DNA of 64,000 nt from Rhodococcus pseudokoreensis (GTDB taxonomy: Bacteria > Actinomycetota > Actinomycetes > Mycobacteriales > Mycobacteriaceae). The DNA is taken from positions 248,001-312,000 of the forward strand of contig NZ_CP070619.1 in assembly GCF_017068395.1 (NCBI RefSeq), given 5' to 3'. The position numbers and the translations under genes are program-made. Positions 1-10,973 of this stretch are shown piece by piece. A model generated the notes under the pieces. The model worked only from the letters and a program-made list of their open reading frames with translations, ran no database searches and was not told the DNA's origin. The stretch's first letter is position 1. Each line of letters begins with the position of its first letter.

Positions 1-1617
<1,617 letters not shown>

Positions 1618-1629
1618 TAGGCGCTTCGC

Positions 1630-1773
1630 GCCTGTGAGCACTTTCGGCGCGTGACAGGGCACAAAGCGCTCACGACCATTCTCGCTGGTAGGCGAAGCTT
1701 CGTGAAGAAGTGGTCGTGAGCGCTTTGTGCGTTTGGTGAGTTCGCCTACGAAGCGCCGAAAGTGCTCACAGGC
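1630..1773. repeat. Compound long inverted repeat between acn and acnR
   Basis: Two nested perfect inverted repeats are visible: an outer 21-bp arm at 1630-1650 pairing with 1753-1773, and an inner 20-bp arm at 1659-1678 pairing with 1711-1730. A third pairing, GTAGGCGAA (1688-1696) with TTCGCCTAC (1741-1749), competes with them, and CGAAGCTTCG (1693-1702) is itself palindromic. As RNA it would fold into a stem-loop of about 140 nt between the acn stop and the acnR ribosome binding site. It could attenuate or terminate acn transcription, or be a mobile-type palindromic element. No protein-coding content is evident. Confidence 0.8.
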
Positions 1774-1789
1774 CGACAAAGGAGGCATT

Positions 1790-2356
1790 TTGCCCAAGGT
1801 CAGTGAAGACCATCTCGCGGCCCGGCGCAGTCAGATCCTGGACGGCGCCCGCCGATGCTTTGCCGAATACGGTTACGACGGCGCCACCGTCCGCCGGCTC
1901 GAGGAAGTGACCGGACTGTCACGCGGGGCGATCTTCCATCACTTCAAGGACAAGGACGGGTTGTTCCTGGCGCTCGCCCACGAGGACGCGACCAGGATGG
2001 CCGACGTGGTCGCCCACGAAGGTCTCGTCCAGGTGATGCGGGACATGCTCGCCCAGCCCGACCAGTTCGACTGGCTGGGAACCCGACTCGAAATCGCCCG
2101 GCGGCTGCGGAACGATGCCGACTTCCGCAGAAGCTGGTCGCAACGGTCGGCGGAACTGACCGAGGCGACGATGGCACGCCTCGCGCGGCAGAAGTCCGCG
2201 GGCCGCCTCCGCGACGACGTGCCGACCGACGTCCTCATCGGCTACCTGGATCTGGTGCTCGACGGCCTCGTCGCACGCATCGCTTCCGGGCAGGCCGGTG
2301 ACAACCTGTCGGCCGTGCTCGATCTCGTCGAGGAATCCGTCCGACGCCGCGACTGA
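1790..2356 (+). CDS. acnR: TetR-family repressor of aconitase, AcnR
   Basis: An N-terminal TetR DNA-binding domain is clear: ILDGARRCFAEYGYDGATV leads into a helix-turn-helix ending SRGAIFHHFKDKDGLF, at about residues 14-55. The rest is a ligand-binding domain close to corynebacterial AcnR, including a DWLGTRLEIARRLR segment and the ending DLVEESVRRRD. The family protein represses the adjacent acn gene in response to metabolic state and iron. I chose TTG at 1790, behind AAAGGAGG at 1778-1785, giving 188 residues; a longer GTG start at 1727 would run through the inverted repeat and add an unrelated leader. The gap to the SD is short (4 nt), so the exact start is slightly uncertain. Confidence 0.92.
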   Translation: MPKVSEDHLAARRSQILDGARRCFAEYGYDGATVRRLEEVTGLSRGAIFHHFKDKDGLFLALAHEDATRMADVVAHEGLVQVMRDMLAQPDQFDWLGTRLEIARRLRNDADFRRSWSQRSAELTEATMARLARQKSAGRLRDDVPTDVLIGYLDLVLDGLVARIASGQAGDNLSAVLDLVEESVRRRD

Positions 2357-2380
2357 CACTGCACTCCCCACCGACACCGG

Positions 2381-2596
2381 TCAGGTCTTACGACGGTGAG
2401 CTCCGCCTCGTCCGCGGAGCTCCACCTCGGACTCCGCGAGAATGTTGCGGACGAACCCGTACGATCGCCCCATTTCCCGGGCGAGGGAACGAATGCTCGC
2501 CCCTGCCTGGTAGCGCTGTTTCAGCTCCGCCTGCAGATCGGCGCGCGACGGTCCCGTGATCCGAGCGCTCTTGGCGAAGACCCCGATGTCAGCCAT
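2381..2596 (-). CDS. Small helix-turn-helix protein (Rv1473A-like)
   Basis: A 71-residue protein consisting almost entirely of a helix-turn-helix: KQRYQAGASIRSLAREMGR followed by SYGFVRNILAESEVELRGRG. It resembles the minimal DNA-binding protein found at the same place, beside the ABC-F gene, in mycobacteria. ATG at 2596 is preceded by GGAGGAG, so MADIGVFAKS is preferred over the upstream in-frame ATG at 2632. It lies downstream of the ABC-F gene on the same strand and converges on acnR, whose stop is only 24 bp away. A stem of GAGCTCCGC and its complement falls within its last codons. Target and function are unknown; a role as a transcriptional regulator is inferred from the fold alone. Confidence 0.8.
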   Translation of the reverse strand: MADIGVFAKSARITGPSRADLQAELKQRYQAGASIRSLAREMGRSYGFVRNILAESEVELRGRGGAHRRKT

Positions 2597-2633
2597 GAAC
2601 TCCTCCAGTCGGCGAGCGACGGTGGTTTCCACG

Positions 2634-2714
2634 GTAGAGCGCAGCGACGGGGATATCTACGTAGAGCGCAGCGACGGGGATATCTACGTAGAGCGCAGCG
2701 ACAGGGATATCTAC
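2634..2714. repeat. Three tandem copies of a 27-bp repeat
   Basis: Units occupy 2634-2660, 2661-2687 and 2688-2714. The first two are identical; the third has a single G-to-A change. Each junction forms the palindrome TCTACGTAGA, so the array is also a chain of small inverted repeats. It lies between the stop of the ABC-F gene (2724) and the start of the small HTH gene (2596). There are no spacers, so it is not a CRISPR. A regulatory or binding-site array, or simple slippage, are both possible. Confidence 0.9.
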
Positions 2715-2723
2715 GCGCGGTGC

Positions 2724-4355
2724 TCAGGCGAGCTGGATCAGTTCCAGGTAGTCCTGCGACCAGTGGTCCTCGGTGCCGTCGGGCAGGAGGATGACCCGCT
2801 CCGGGTCGAGCGCCTCGGCGGCACCCGGGTCGTGGGTCACCAGCACGACGGCCCCGGTGTAGCTGCGGAGCGCGTCGAGGACCTGTTCGCGGGAAACGGG
2901 GTCGAGGTTGTTGGTCGGCTCGTCGAGCAGCAGTACGTTCGCCGCCGACGACACGAGCCCGGCGAGCGCGAGGCGCGTCTTCTCACCACCGGACAGGGTT
3001 CCTGCCGGTTGCTCGAGTTGCGGGCCGGTGAACATGAACGCACCGAGCAGGGAACGCAGTTCCTGCTCCCCCGTGTCCGGCGCCGCGTGGCGAATGTTCT
3101 CCCACACCGACGCGTTGTCGTCGAGAGTGTCGTGTTCCTGTGCGAAGTAGCCGATCTTCAGGCCGTGGCCGGGGACGAGTCCGCCGGCGTCCGGCGTCTC
3201 GACGCCGCCGAGGATGCGCAGCAGCGTCGTCTTACCCGCACCGTTGAGGCCGAGCACGACGACGCGTGACCCACGGTCGATCGCGAGGTCCACGCCGGTG
3301 AAGATCTCCAGCGAGCCGTAGACCTTGGTCAGGTTCTCCGCCATCAGCGGCGTCTTGCCGCACGCGGCCGGCTCGGGGAACCGGATCCGGGCCACCTTGT
3401 CGGACACACGTTCCGCGTCGAGGTCCGACATCAGCTTGTCGGCGCGCTTCGCCATGTTCTGCGCCGCGACGGCCTTGGTGGCCTTCGCGCCGAGCTTCGC
3501 GGCCTGCGTGCGCAACGCACTTGCCTTCTTCTCCGCGTTCGCGCGCTCACGCCGGCGACGCTGCTCGTCGGTCGCGCGGGCGTCGAGGTACTTCTTCCAG
3601 CTCATGTTGTACACGTCGGCCTCGCCGCGCACGGCGTCGAGGAACCACACCCGGTTGACGACGTCGTTGAGCAGATCGACGTCGTGGCTGATCACGATCA
3701 GACCGCCCTCGTGGTTCTGCAGGAATCCCCGCAGCCACGTGATCGAGTCGGCGTCGAGGTGGTTGGTCGGCTCGTCCAGCAGCAGGGTCGTGTCCGACCG
3801 TCCACCGCTGCCGTCCGACGCGGCGAACAGGATGCGCGCCAGTTCGACACGGCGGCGCTGACCACCCGACAGGGTGTGCAGTTGCTGACCGAGGATGCGG
3901 TCGGCCAATCCGAGGCTGTTGCAGATGCGCGCCGCCTCACTCTCGGCCTCGTATCCGCCGAGGGCGGAGAACCGGTCCTCGAGGTTGCCGTACTTGCGGA
4001 CAGCCTTGTCGCGTTCGGCGTCGTCGACGACCTCCGACATCAGGATCTGCTGCTTCTCCATGTCCCGCAGCAGCGAGTCGAGACCGCGGGCCGACAACAC
4101 CCGGTCCTTCGCGAGGACGTCGAGGTCGCCTTCCTTCGGGTCCTGCGGGAGGTACCCGAGGTCGCCGGTGCGGACCACGGCGCCCGCGTACGGCTCTCCC
4201 TCCCCCGCGAGGATGCGGAGGGTGGTCGTCTTGCCGGCACCGTTACGGCCGACCAGCCCGATGCGGTCGCCGGGCTGTACCCGCAAAGCCGGTCCGGGCG
4301 CAGACAGCAACGTCCGCACTCCAGCTCGAACTTCCAGGTCGGTAGCGGTGATCAA
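2724..4355 (-). CDS. ABC-F family ATPase (Rv1473-like)
   Basis: A soluble protein of 543 residues with two ABC domains and no membrane segment. Walker A motifs are GRNGAGKTTTLRIL near residue 38 and GLNGAGKTTLLRIL in the second half. Signatures are LSGGQRRRVELARI and LSGGEKTRLALAGL; Walker B boxes are LLLDEPTNHLD and LLLDEPTNNLD. A basic, charged linker rich in Arg, Lys and Ala joins the halves, as in ABC-F proteins that act on the ribosome (translation factors or antibiotic-protection proteins). The TTG at 4355 gives MITATDLEVRAG, matching the mycobacterial homologue, with AGGAG five bases upstream; longer ORF extensions are not credible. Whether it protects from a drug or only assists translation cannot be told from sequence. 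Confidence 0.93.
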   Translation of the reverse strand: MITATDLEVRAGVRTLLSAPGPALRVQPGDRIGLVGRNGAGKTTTLRILAGEGEPYAGAVVRTGDLGYLPQDPKEGDLDVLAKDRVLSARGLDSLLRDMEKQQILMSEVVDDAERDKAVRKYGNLEDRFSALGGYEAESEAARICNSLGLADRILGQQLHTLSGGQRRRVELARILFAASDGSGGRSDTTLLLDEPTNHLDADSITWLRGFLQNHEGGLIVISHDVDLLNDVVNRVWFLDAVRGEADVYNMSWKKYLDARATDEQRRRRERANAEKKASALRTQAAKLGAKATKAVAAQNMAKRADKLMSDLDAERVSDKVARIRFPEPAACGKTPLMAENLTKVYGSLEIFTGVDLAIDRGSRVVVLGLNGAGKTTLLRILGGVETPDAGGLVPGHGLKIGYFAQEHDTLDDNASVWENIRHAAPDTGEQELRSLLGAFMFTGPQLEQPAGTLSGGEKTRLALAGLVSSAANVLLLDEPTNNLDPVSREQVLDALRSYTGAVVLVTHDPGAAEALDPERVILLPDGTEDHWSQDYLELIQLA

Positions 4356-4551
4356 CAAGACTCCTAGGAAAATGACACAGGCGCTGAATGAGAAAAACTG
4401 CGCAAAGAACACACGAACCAGCAATTTTACCCGACGACGGCCCACTCGGAACACGCCCGTCCGTGATCCCGCTAACGTTGGCCGCCGCATCCGATCCCCC
4501 GGCGACCTCCGGCCTGCCCTCGTTGCTTGGTGGCCGTGACAGGCTGGCGAC

Positions 4552-5700
4552 GTGACAGCCACACCCCGTCCGCCGATCTGGGACGTCGCGATCGTCGGCC
4601 TCGGCCCCGCCGGCCGCGCCCTCGCCCACCGGGCCACTGCCCTCGGGTCGGCAGTCGTGTCGGTCGATCCGCTCCCCCGCAGATCGTGGACCGCGACGTA
4701 CGCCGCCTGGGAAGACGAACTCCCCGGCTGGCTCCCGCGGGATGCCGTCGCGACGCGGACCGACCGACCGGCAGCGTGGACGGCACGCCGCCACATCATT
4801 GATCGCACCTACTGTGTGTTGAATACAGCTACGCTGCAATCAATACTCGTCAACAATTGCGGAACTGTTATCGCAGGTAGAGCCGTCGACCTCTCCCCTA
4901 CGTCCGTCCGGTTGGACGACGGCTCGACGCTGAACGCTCACGTCGTCGTCGATGCCCGCGGCACGGGCGACAGCCCCGACCTTGCCCAGCAGACGGCATA
5001 CGGAGTCGTCGTGGATCCCGGCACCGCCGCGCATGCGCTGGGAGGCGAGGCCGCGGTGTTCATGGATTGGCGCCGCGACAACGGCACGTCCCCCACGGAC
5101 ACGCCGTCCTTCCTCTACGGGATCCCGCTCACCCGGGACCGGTTCCTGCTCGAGGAGACCTGCCTCGTCGGCCGGCCCCCACTCCCGATCTCCGAACTCG
5201 CCACCAGACTCCACGACCGTCTCCGAACGCGGGGCGTCACCGTGCCGTCCCATTCGGACGTCGAGCGCGTCAGATTCGCCGTCGAGCCCCCACCGGAGGC
5301 CGGTCGATCCCACAGTTCGGACCAGGTGCGCTTCGGAGCCCGCGCCGGGTTGATGCACCCCGGCACCGGCTACAGCGTCGCCGCGTCACTTCTGTACGCA
5401 GATGCCCTGGCCCGGGACCTCCGTGACGGGTCGAACGCGCGACTGTGGCCGTGGAAGGCACGCACTGTCGCGTCGCTGCGATCGGTCGGGCTTCGCGTCC
5501 TCTTGGATCTGGGACCGGAACACGTCCCCGAATTCTTCGAGCATTTCTTCGATCTGCCGCCACGACTCCAGGCCGCATATCTGTCCGAACGGTCGAATCT
5601 GCGCGGAACCCTGTCGGCGATGGGCCGGATGTTTGTCGCATCCTCCGGCGATATCCGGGGTGTGATTCTCCGTTCCACGCTCCGCCGGGAAGTTCGATGA
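4552..5700 (+). CDS. crtLb: Lycopene cyclase, CrtL-b type
   Basis: A 382-residue FAD/NAD(P)-dependent-fold protein. A dinucleotide-binding motif, VAIVGLGPAGRALA, opens it at about residues 11-24. A lycopene-cyclase motif follows near residue 185: FLYGIPLTRDRFLLEETCLV. The GTGYSVAASLLYA segment near residue 267 is also typical of plant/actinobacterial CrtL enzymes. The family forms beta-ionone rings on lycopene; Rhodococcus enzymes of this type give monocyclic gamma-carotene-type pigments. No other crt gene is in the window, so it is detached from the rest of the pathway. Bases of roughly 4795-4885 are clearly less GC-rich than the surroundings. GTG at 4552 is the start. It is read divergently from the ABC-F gene and followed by ku after 31 bp. 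Confidence 0.88.
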   Translation: MTATPRPPIWDVAIVGLGPAGRALAHRATALGSAVVSVDPLPRRSWTATYAAWEDELPGWLPRDAVATRTDRPAAWTARRHIIDRTYCVLNTATLQSILVNNCGTVIAGRAVDLSPTSVRLDDGSTLNAHVVVDARGTGDSPDLAQQTAYGVVVDPGTAAHALGGEAAVFMDWRRDNGTSPTDTPSFLYGIPLTRDRFLLEETCLVGRPPLPISELATRLHDRLRTRGVTVPSHSDVERVRFAVEPPPEAGRSHSSDQVRFGARAGLMHPGTGYSVAASLLYADALARDLRDGSNARLWPWKARTVASLRSVGLRVLLDLGPEHVPEFFEHFFDLPPRLQAAYLSERSNLRGTLSAMGRMFVASSGDIRGVILRSTLRREVR

Positions 5701-5731
5701 ACTGTCGCGAGAATGCGAAAAGGAGACCATC

Positions 5732-6628
5732 ATGGAACGCATGCGGTCGATATGGAAGGGCTCGATAGCGTTCGGACTCGTGAACGTGCCGGTCAAGGTC
5801 TATTCGGCAACCGAAGATCACGACATCAGATTTCACCAGGTCCATGCCAAGGACGGCGGCCGGATCAAATACAACCGCGTGTGCTCCGAATGCGGCAACG
5901 TCGTCCAATATGCCGATATCGACAAGGCCTACGACTCCGACGACGGCGTCCGGGTGGTGTTGACCGACGACGATTTCGGCAAGTTACCCGCCGCCGAGAA
6001 ACACGAGATTCCCGTTCTGCAGTTCGTGCCGACCGAACAGATCGATCCCATTCTGTTCGAGAAGAGTTACTTTCTCGAACCGGATTCCAGCTCGCCGAAG
6101 GCCTATGTCCTACTCGCAACGGCCCTCGAAAACAGCGACCGGACCGCGCTCGTTCATTTCACGCTCCGTCAGCGCACCAGACTGGCCGCGATGCGCTCGC
6201 GGGACGGGGTGCTGGTGATCCAGACGCTGCTGTGGCCGGACGAGGTACGCGCGGCCGAGTTCTCGTCACTCGACGACGTCGAGAAGCCGAAGGCGAAGGA
6301 ACTCGCGATGGCCGAGACCCTCGTCGACAGCATGGCCGACGACTTCGACCCCACCGAATTCACCGACGACTACCAGGTGCAGTTGCGTGAACTGCTCGAC
6401 GAGATGATCGAGTCGGGCGGCAAGAAGGTCATTCCCGTCGCCGAGGTCGAGAAGAGCGGCGAGGACGCCGAAGTGGTGGATCTCGTGGCCGCGCTGCAGC
6501 GCAGCGTCGATGCGGCCGGGAAGAAGGCCGCACCCGCCAAGAAGAAGCCGGCCAAGAAGGCCCCGGCCAAAACCGCGGCGAAGAAGGCCACCGCGAAGTC
6601 GTCCACCTCGGAACGCAAACGCGCCTGA
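5732..6628 (+). CDS. ku: Non-homologous end-joining protein Ku
   Basis: Prokaryotic Ku binds DNA double-strand ends and recruits LigD. The 298-residue protein has the family's N-terminal core GSIAFGLVNVPVKVYSAT, the tract DHDIRFHQVHAKDGGRIKYN, the VCSECGNVV cysteine pair and the segment FEKSYFLEPDSSSPKAYVLL. The last ~40 residues are a Lys/Ala/Pro-rich tail of AAKKATAK-like repeats, a histone H1-like extension known to add DNA binding in mycobacterial and streptomycete Ku. ATG at 5732 sits 7 nt after AAGGAG; an alternative ATG at 5744 gives MRSIWKGS. No ligD is adjacent. It shares a strong terminator with the convergent sufT. Confidence 0.96.
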   Translation: MERMRSIWKGSIAFGLVNVPVKVYSATEDHDIRFHQVHAKDGGRIKYNRVCSECGNVVQYADIDKAYDSDDGVRVVLTDDDFGKLPAAEKHEIPVLQFVPTEQIDPILFEKSYFLEPDSSSPKAYVLLATALENSDRTALVHFTLRQRTRLAAMRSRDGVLVIQTLLWPDEVRAAEFSSLDDVEKPKAKELAMAETLVDSMADDFDPTEFTDDYQVQLRELLDEMIESGGKKVIPVAEVEKSGEDAEVVDLVAALQRSVDAAGKKAAPAKKKPAKKAPAKTAAKKATAKSSTSERKRA

Positions 6629-6631
6629 ACC

Positions 6632-6679
6632 GACACGGAGGGGCTCGGCGAGATGGTTCTCGCCGAGCCCCTCCGTGTC
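6632..6679. terminator. Bidirectional hairpin terminator, ku / sufT
   Basis: A perfect 21-bp stem, 6632-6652 with 6659-6679, around a 6-nt loop, lies in the 66 bp between two convergent genes. It would work for both strands. Confidence 0.9.
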
Positions 6680-6694
6680 AACGGTGGTGGGTGG

Positions 6695-7110
6695 TCAGAC
6701 CGTGAATCCGAGGGCGCGCAACTGCTCGCGGCCGTCCTCGGTGATCTTGTCGGGGCCCCACGGCGGGAGCCACACCCAGTTGATCTTCAGTTCGTTGCAC
6801 AGACCGCTGCGGACGAGCGCACCGCGCGACTGGTCCTCGATGACGTCGGTCAGCGGGCAGGCCGCCGACGTGAGGGTCATGTCGAGGGTCACGACGTCCT
6901 CGGCTTCGGTGATTCCGTACACCAGGCCGAGATCGACGACGTTGATGCCGAGTTCGGGGTCGACGACGTCACGCATCGCCTCCTCGAGTTCCTCCAGGCG
7001 TTTCGGGTCGGTGATCACACCCGATGCGGCGGGCGCGGATTCGCCGCCCTGGTCCGCCGGCGCCTGCTCCGGTGCGACTGTGGCGTCCGCCTGCGGCGTC
7101 TGCGTCTCGC

Positions 7111-7114
<4 letters not shown>
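6695..7114 (-). CDS. sufT: Fe-S assembly protein SufT (DUF59/MIP18 family)
   Basis: A 139-residue protein with a Pro/Ala/Glu-rich lead of ~35 residues followed by the MIP18/DUF59 domain: EEAMRDVVDPELGINVVDLG, then MTLTSAACPLTDVIEDQ carrying the conserved reactive cysteine, and a WLPPWGPDKI motif near the end. Proteins of this family help deliver or mature Fe-S clusters. It is the last gene of the suf operon and its ATG overlaps the sufU stop as ATGA, so it is translationally coupled. The long upstream ORF extension is a frame artefact of sufU. Function is inferred from family and operon. Confidence 0.92.
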
Positions 7115-8888
<1,774 letters not shown>

Positions 8889-9698
8889 TTATGCTCCTTG
8901 CGTTGCTGCAGCCTGGGTGAAGCGCTCGTAGCCGTTCGCCTCGAGCTCGTCGGCCAGTTCCGGCCCGCCCGACTCGACGACGCGACCGCCGACGAACACG
9001 TGGACGTACTCCGGCTTGATGTACCGGAGGATGCGCGTGTAGTGCGTGATCAGCAGGATTCCGCCGTGCTCGCGCTCCTTGTAGCGGTTCACGCCCTCGG
9101 AGACGACGCGCAGGGCGTCGACGTCGAGTCCGGAGTCGGTCTCGTCGAGGATCGCGATCTTCGGCTTCAGGAGGCCGAGCTGCAGGATCTCGTGGCGCTT
9201 CTTCTCACCGCCGGAGAAACCTTCGTTGACACTGCGCTCGCCGAACGAGGGGTCGATGTCGAGTTCGGTCAGCGCTTCCTTGACTTCCTTCACCCAGTGG
9301 CGGAGCTTCGGGGCCTCGCCACGGACGGCGGTGGCCGCGGTGCGCAGGAAGTTCGACATGGACACGCCGGGAACCTCGACGGGGTACTGCATCGCGAGGA
9401 ACAGTCCGGCGCGGGCACGCTCGTCGACGCTCATCTCGAGGACGTCCTCACCGTTGAGGGTGATGGAGCCCGACGTGATCTGGTACTTGGGGTGACCCGC
9501 GATGGCGTACGACAGCGTCGACTTGCCGGAACCGTTGGGTCCCATGATCGCGTGCGTCTCGCCGGACCGAACCGTCAGGTTCACACCCTTGAGGATGTTG
9601 ATCGGTTCGGCGTTCTCGTCGGTGTTCGCGACGTCGACGTGCAGGTCCTTGATTTCCAGGACCGAGGTTTCGGGGGTGGAAGCGTCAGGGGTAGACAT
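8889..9698 (-). CDS. sufC: Fe-S assembly ATPase SufC
   Basis: A 269-residue cytosolic ABC ATPase that works with SufB and SufD as the SufBCD scaffold. Walker A is GPNGSGKSTLSYAIAG, the signature FSGGEKKRHEILQ is the SufC-specific variant, and Walker B is IAILDETDSGLDVDAL. The ending is LADELEANGYERF, typical of the family. It lies between sufD and sufS with short gaps and no internal promoter visible. Confidence 0.97.
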   Translation of the reverse strand: MSTPDASTPETSVLEIKDLHVDVANTDENAEPINILKGVNLTVRSGETHAIMGPNGSGKSTLSYAIAGHPKYQITSGSITLNGEDVLEMSVDERARAGLFLAMQYPVEVPGVSMSNFLRTAATAVRGEAPKLRHWVKEVKEALTELDIDPSFGERSVNEGFSGGEKKRHEILQLGLLKPKIAILDETDSGLDVDALRVVSEGVNRYKEREHGGILLITHYTRILRYIKPEYVHVFVGGRVVESGGPELADELEANGYERFTQAAATQGA

Positions 9699-9743
9699 TG
9701 TGATCCTTCGAAGAAATGGGAAGTAGTGGTCCGGCGGCGCGGC

Positions 9744-10973
9744 TCAGACGCCGACTGCGGCGAGTTCGGCCTCGACGGCAGCCTCGAGACGCTCGCGGAT
9801 CTCCGCGACGGCGATCTTGTTGATGATCTCGTGGAAGAAGCCGCGCACGACGAGTCGCCGTGCCGCGTCCTCGGGGATTCCGCGGGCGCGCAGGTAGAAC
9901 AACTGCTCGTCGTCGAATCGACCCGTGGCGCTGGCGTGGCCGGCACCCACGATCTCGCCGGTCTCGATCTCCAGGTTCGGGACCGAGTCCGCGCGGGCAC
10001 CGTCCGTGAGGACGAGGTTGCGGTTCAGCTCGAACGTGTCGGTGCCTTCGGCCGCCGCACGGATCAGCACGTCGCCGACCCACACGGTGTGGGCGTCGGG
10101 CTTGCCCGACTCCGGATCACCCTGCAGGGCACCCTTGTAGACCACGTTGGACTTGCAGTGCGGCTGCGAGTGATCCACCAGCAGTCGCTGCTCGAAGTGC
10201 TGTCCCGCGTCGGCGAAGTACAGACCCAGCAGTTCGGCGTCGCCGCCGGGGCCGTCGTACTTGACGGTCGCGGAGAGGCGGACGAGGTCGCCGCCGAGGC
10301 TGACGGCGTTGTGCCGCAGGACCGCGTCCCGGCCGAGCCGCGCGTGATGCGACGCGACGTGCACGGTGTCGTCCGCCCAGTCCTGGACGGCGACCACGGT
10401 GAGGTGGGCGCTGTCGCCGAGCACGAATTCGACGTTCTCGGCGAACGTGCCGCTGCCGCGCTGGTCGATGACGACGGTCGCCTTCGCGAACGCGTCGAGC
10501 CGGATCTGCAGGTGCCCGAAGGCGACCTTGCCCTCGCCCGGTCCCGTGATCGTGATGTTGATCGTCTCGTCGACCTCGACCTCACGGCCGACGGTCACGA
10601 CGGTCGCCGTCTCGAAACCCGAGTACGCCTGCGCGGCCACCCGGTCGGCGGGAACGCCGGCCTTGCCCAGCCGATCGTCGTCGCGGCCGACGGTCTCGAC
10701 CTTCACCGAGTCCGGGCCCGCGACATCGACGGTGGCCGTGCCGTTCGCCACGGCCGTTCCGTCGTGCAGACCGCGGAGACGGCGCAGCGGAGTGAACCGC
10801 CAGACCTCGTCACGACCACCCGGGATCTCGAACGCCTTGACGTCGAACGAGGTGAAGACCTCACCCTTGTTGGCGATCGGCGAGCCGGTCGACGTCCGCG
10901 CTATCCGCGGATTCTCGCCCGCGACGGCTCCCGTGACTCCGAGATTCTGGACACCAGTTTCTGGCGTGGTCAC
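9744..10973 (-). CDS. sufD: Fe-S assembly protein SufD
   Basis: A 409-residue SufB/SufD beta-helix protein. The N-terminal VWRFTPLRRL segment and the C-terminal motif ATGRFDDEQLFYLRARGIPE, followed by an RLVVRGFFHEI helix, identify SufD rather than SufB. It forms the SufBC2D complex. The GTG start at 10973 shares one base with the TAG stop of sufB, which implies coupled translation and roughly equal output of the two partners. Confidence 0.95.
   Translation of the reverse strand: MTTPETGVQNLGVTGAVAGENPRIARTSTGSPIANKGEVFTSFDVKAFEIPGGRDEVWRFTPLRRLRGLHDGTAVANGTATVDVAGPDSVKVETVGRDDDRLGKAGVPADRVAAQAYSGFETATVVTVGREVEVDETINITITGPGEGKVAFGHLQIRLDAFAKATVVIDQRGSGTFAENVEFVLGDSAHLTVVAVQDWADDTVHVASHHARLGRDAVLRHNAVSLGGDLVRLSATVKYDGPGGDAELLGLYFADAGQHFEQRLLVDHSQPHCKSNVVYKGALQGDPESGKPDAHTVWVGDVLIRAAAEGTDTFELNRNLVLTDGARADSVPNLEIETGEIVGAGHASATGRFDDEQLFYLRARGIPEDAARRLVVRGFFHEIINKIAVAEIRERLEAAVEAELAAVGV

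Noticed and set aside
1727..1789. Longer AcnR start at GTG 1727
   Set aside because: It would translate one arm of the inverted repeat and add a leader not seen in AcnR homologues; the SD at 1778-1785 points to 1790.
2597..2632. Upstream ATG start (2632) for the small HTH protein
   Set aside because: The ATG at 2596 has a much better ribosome binding site and matches the mycobacterial protein's start.
2634..2714. Short CRISPR array
   Set aside because: The units abut directly with no spacers and there are no cas genes.
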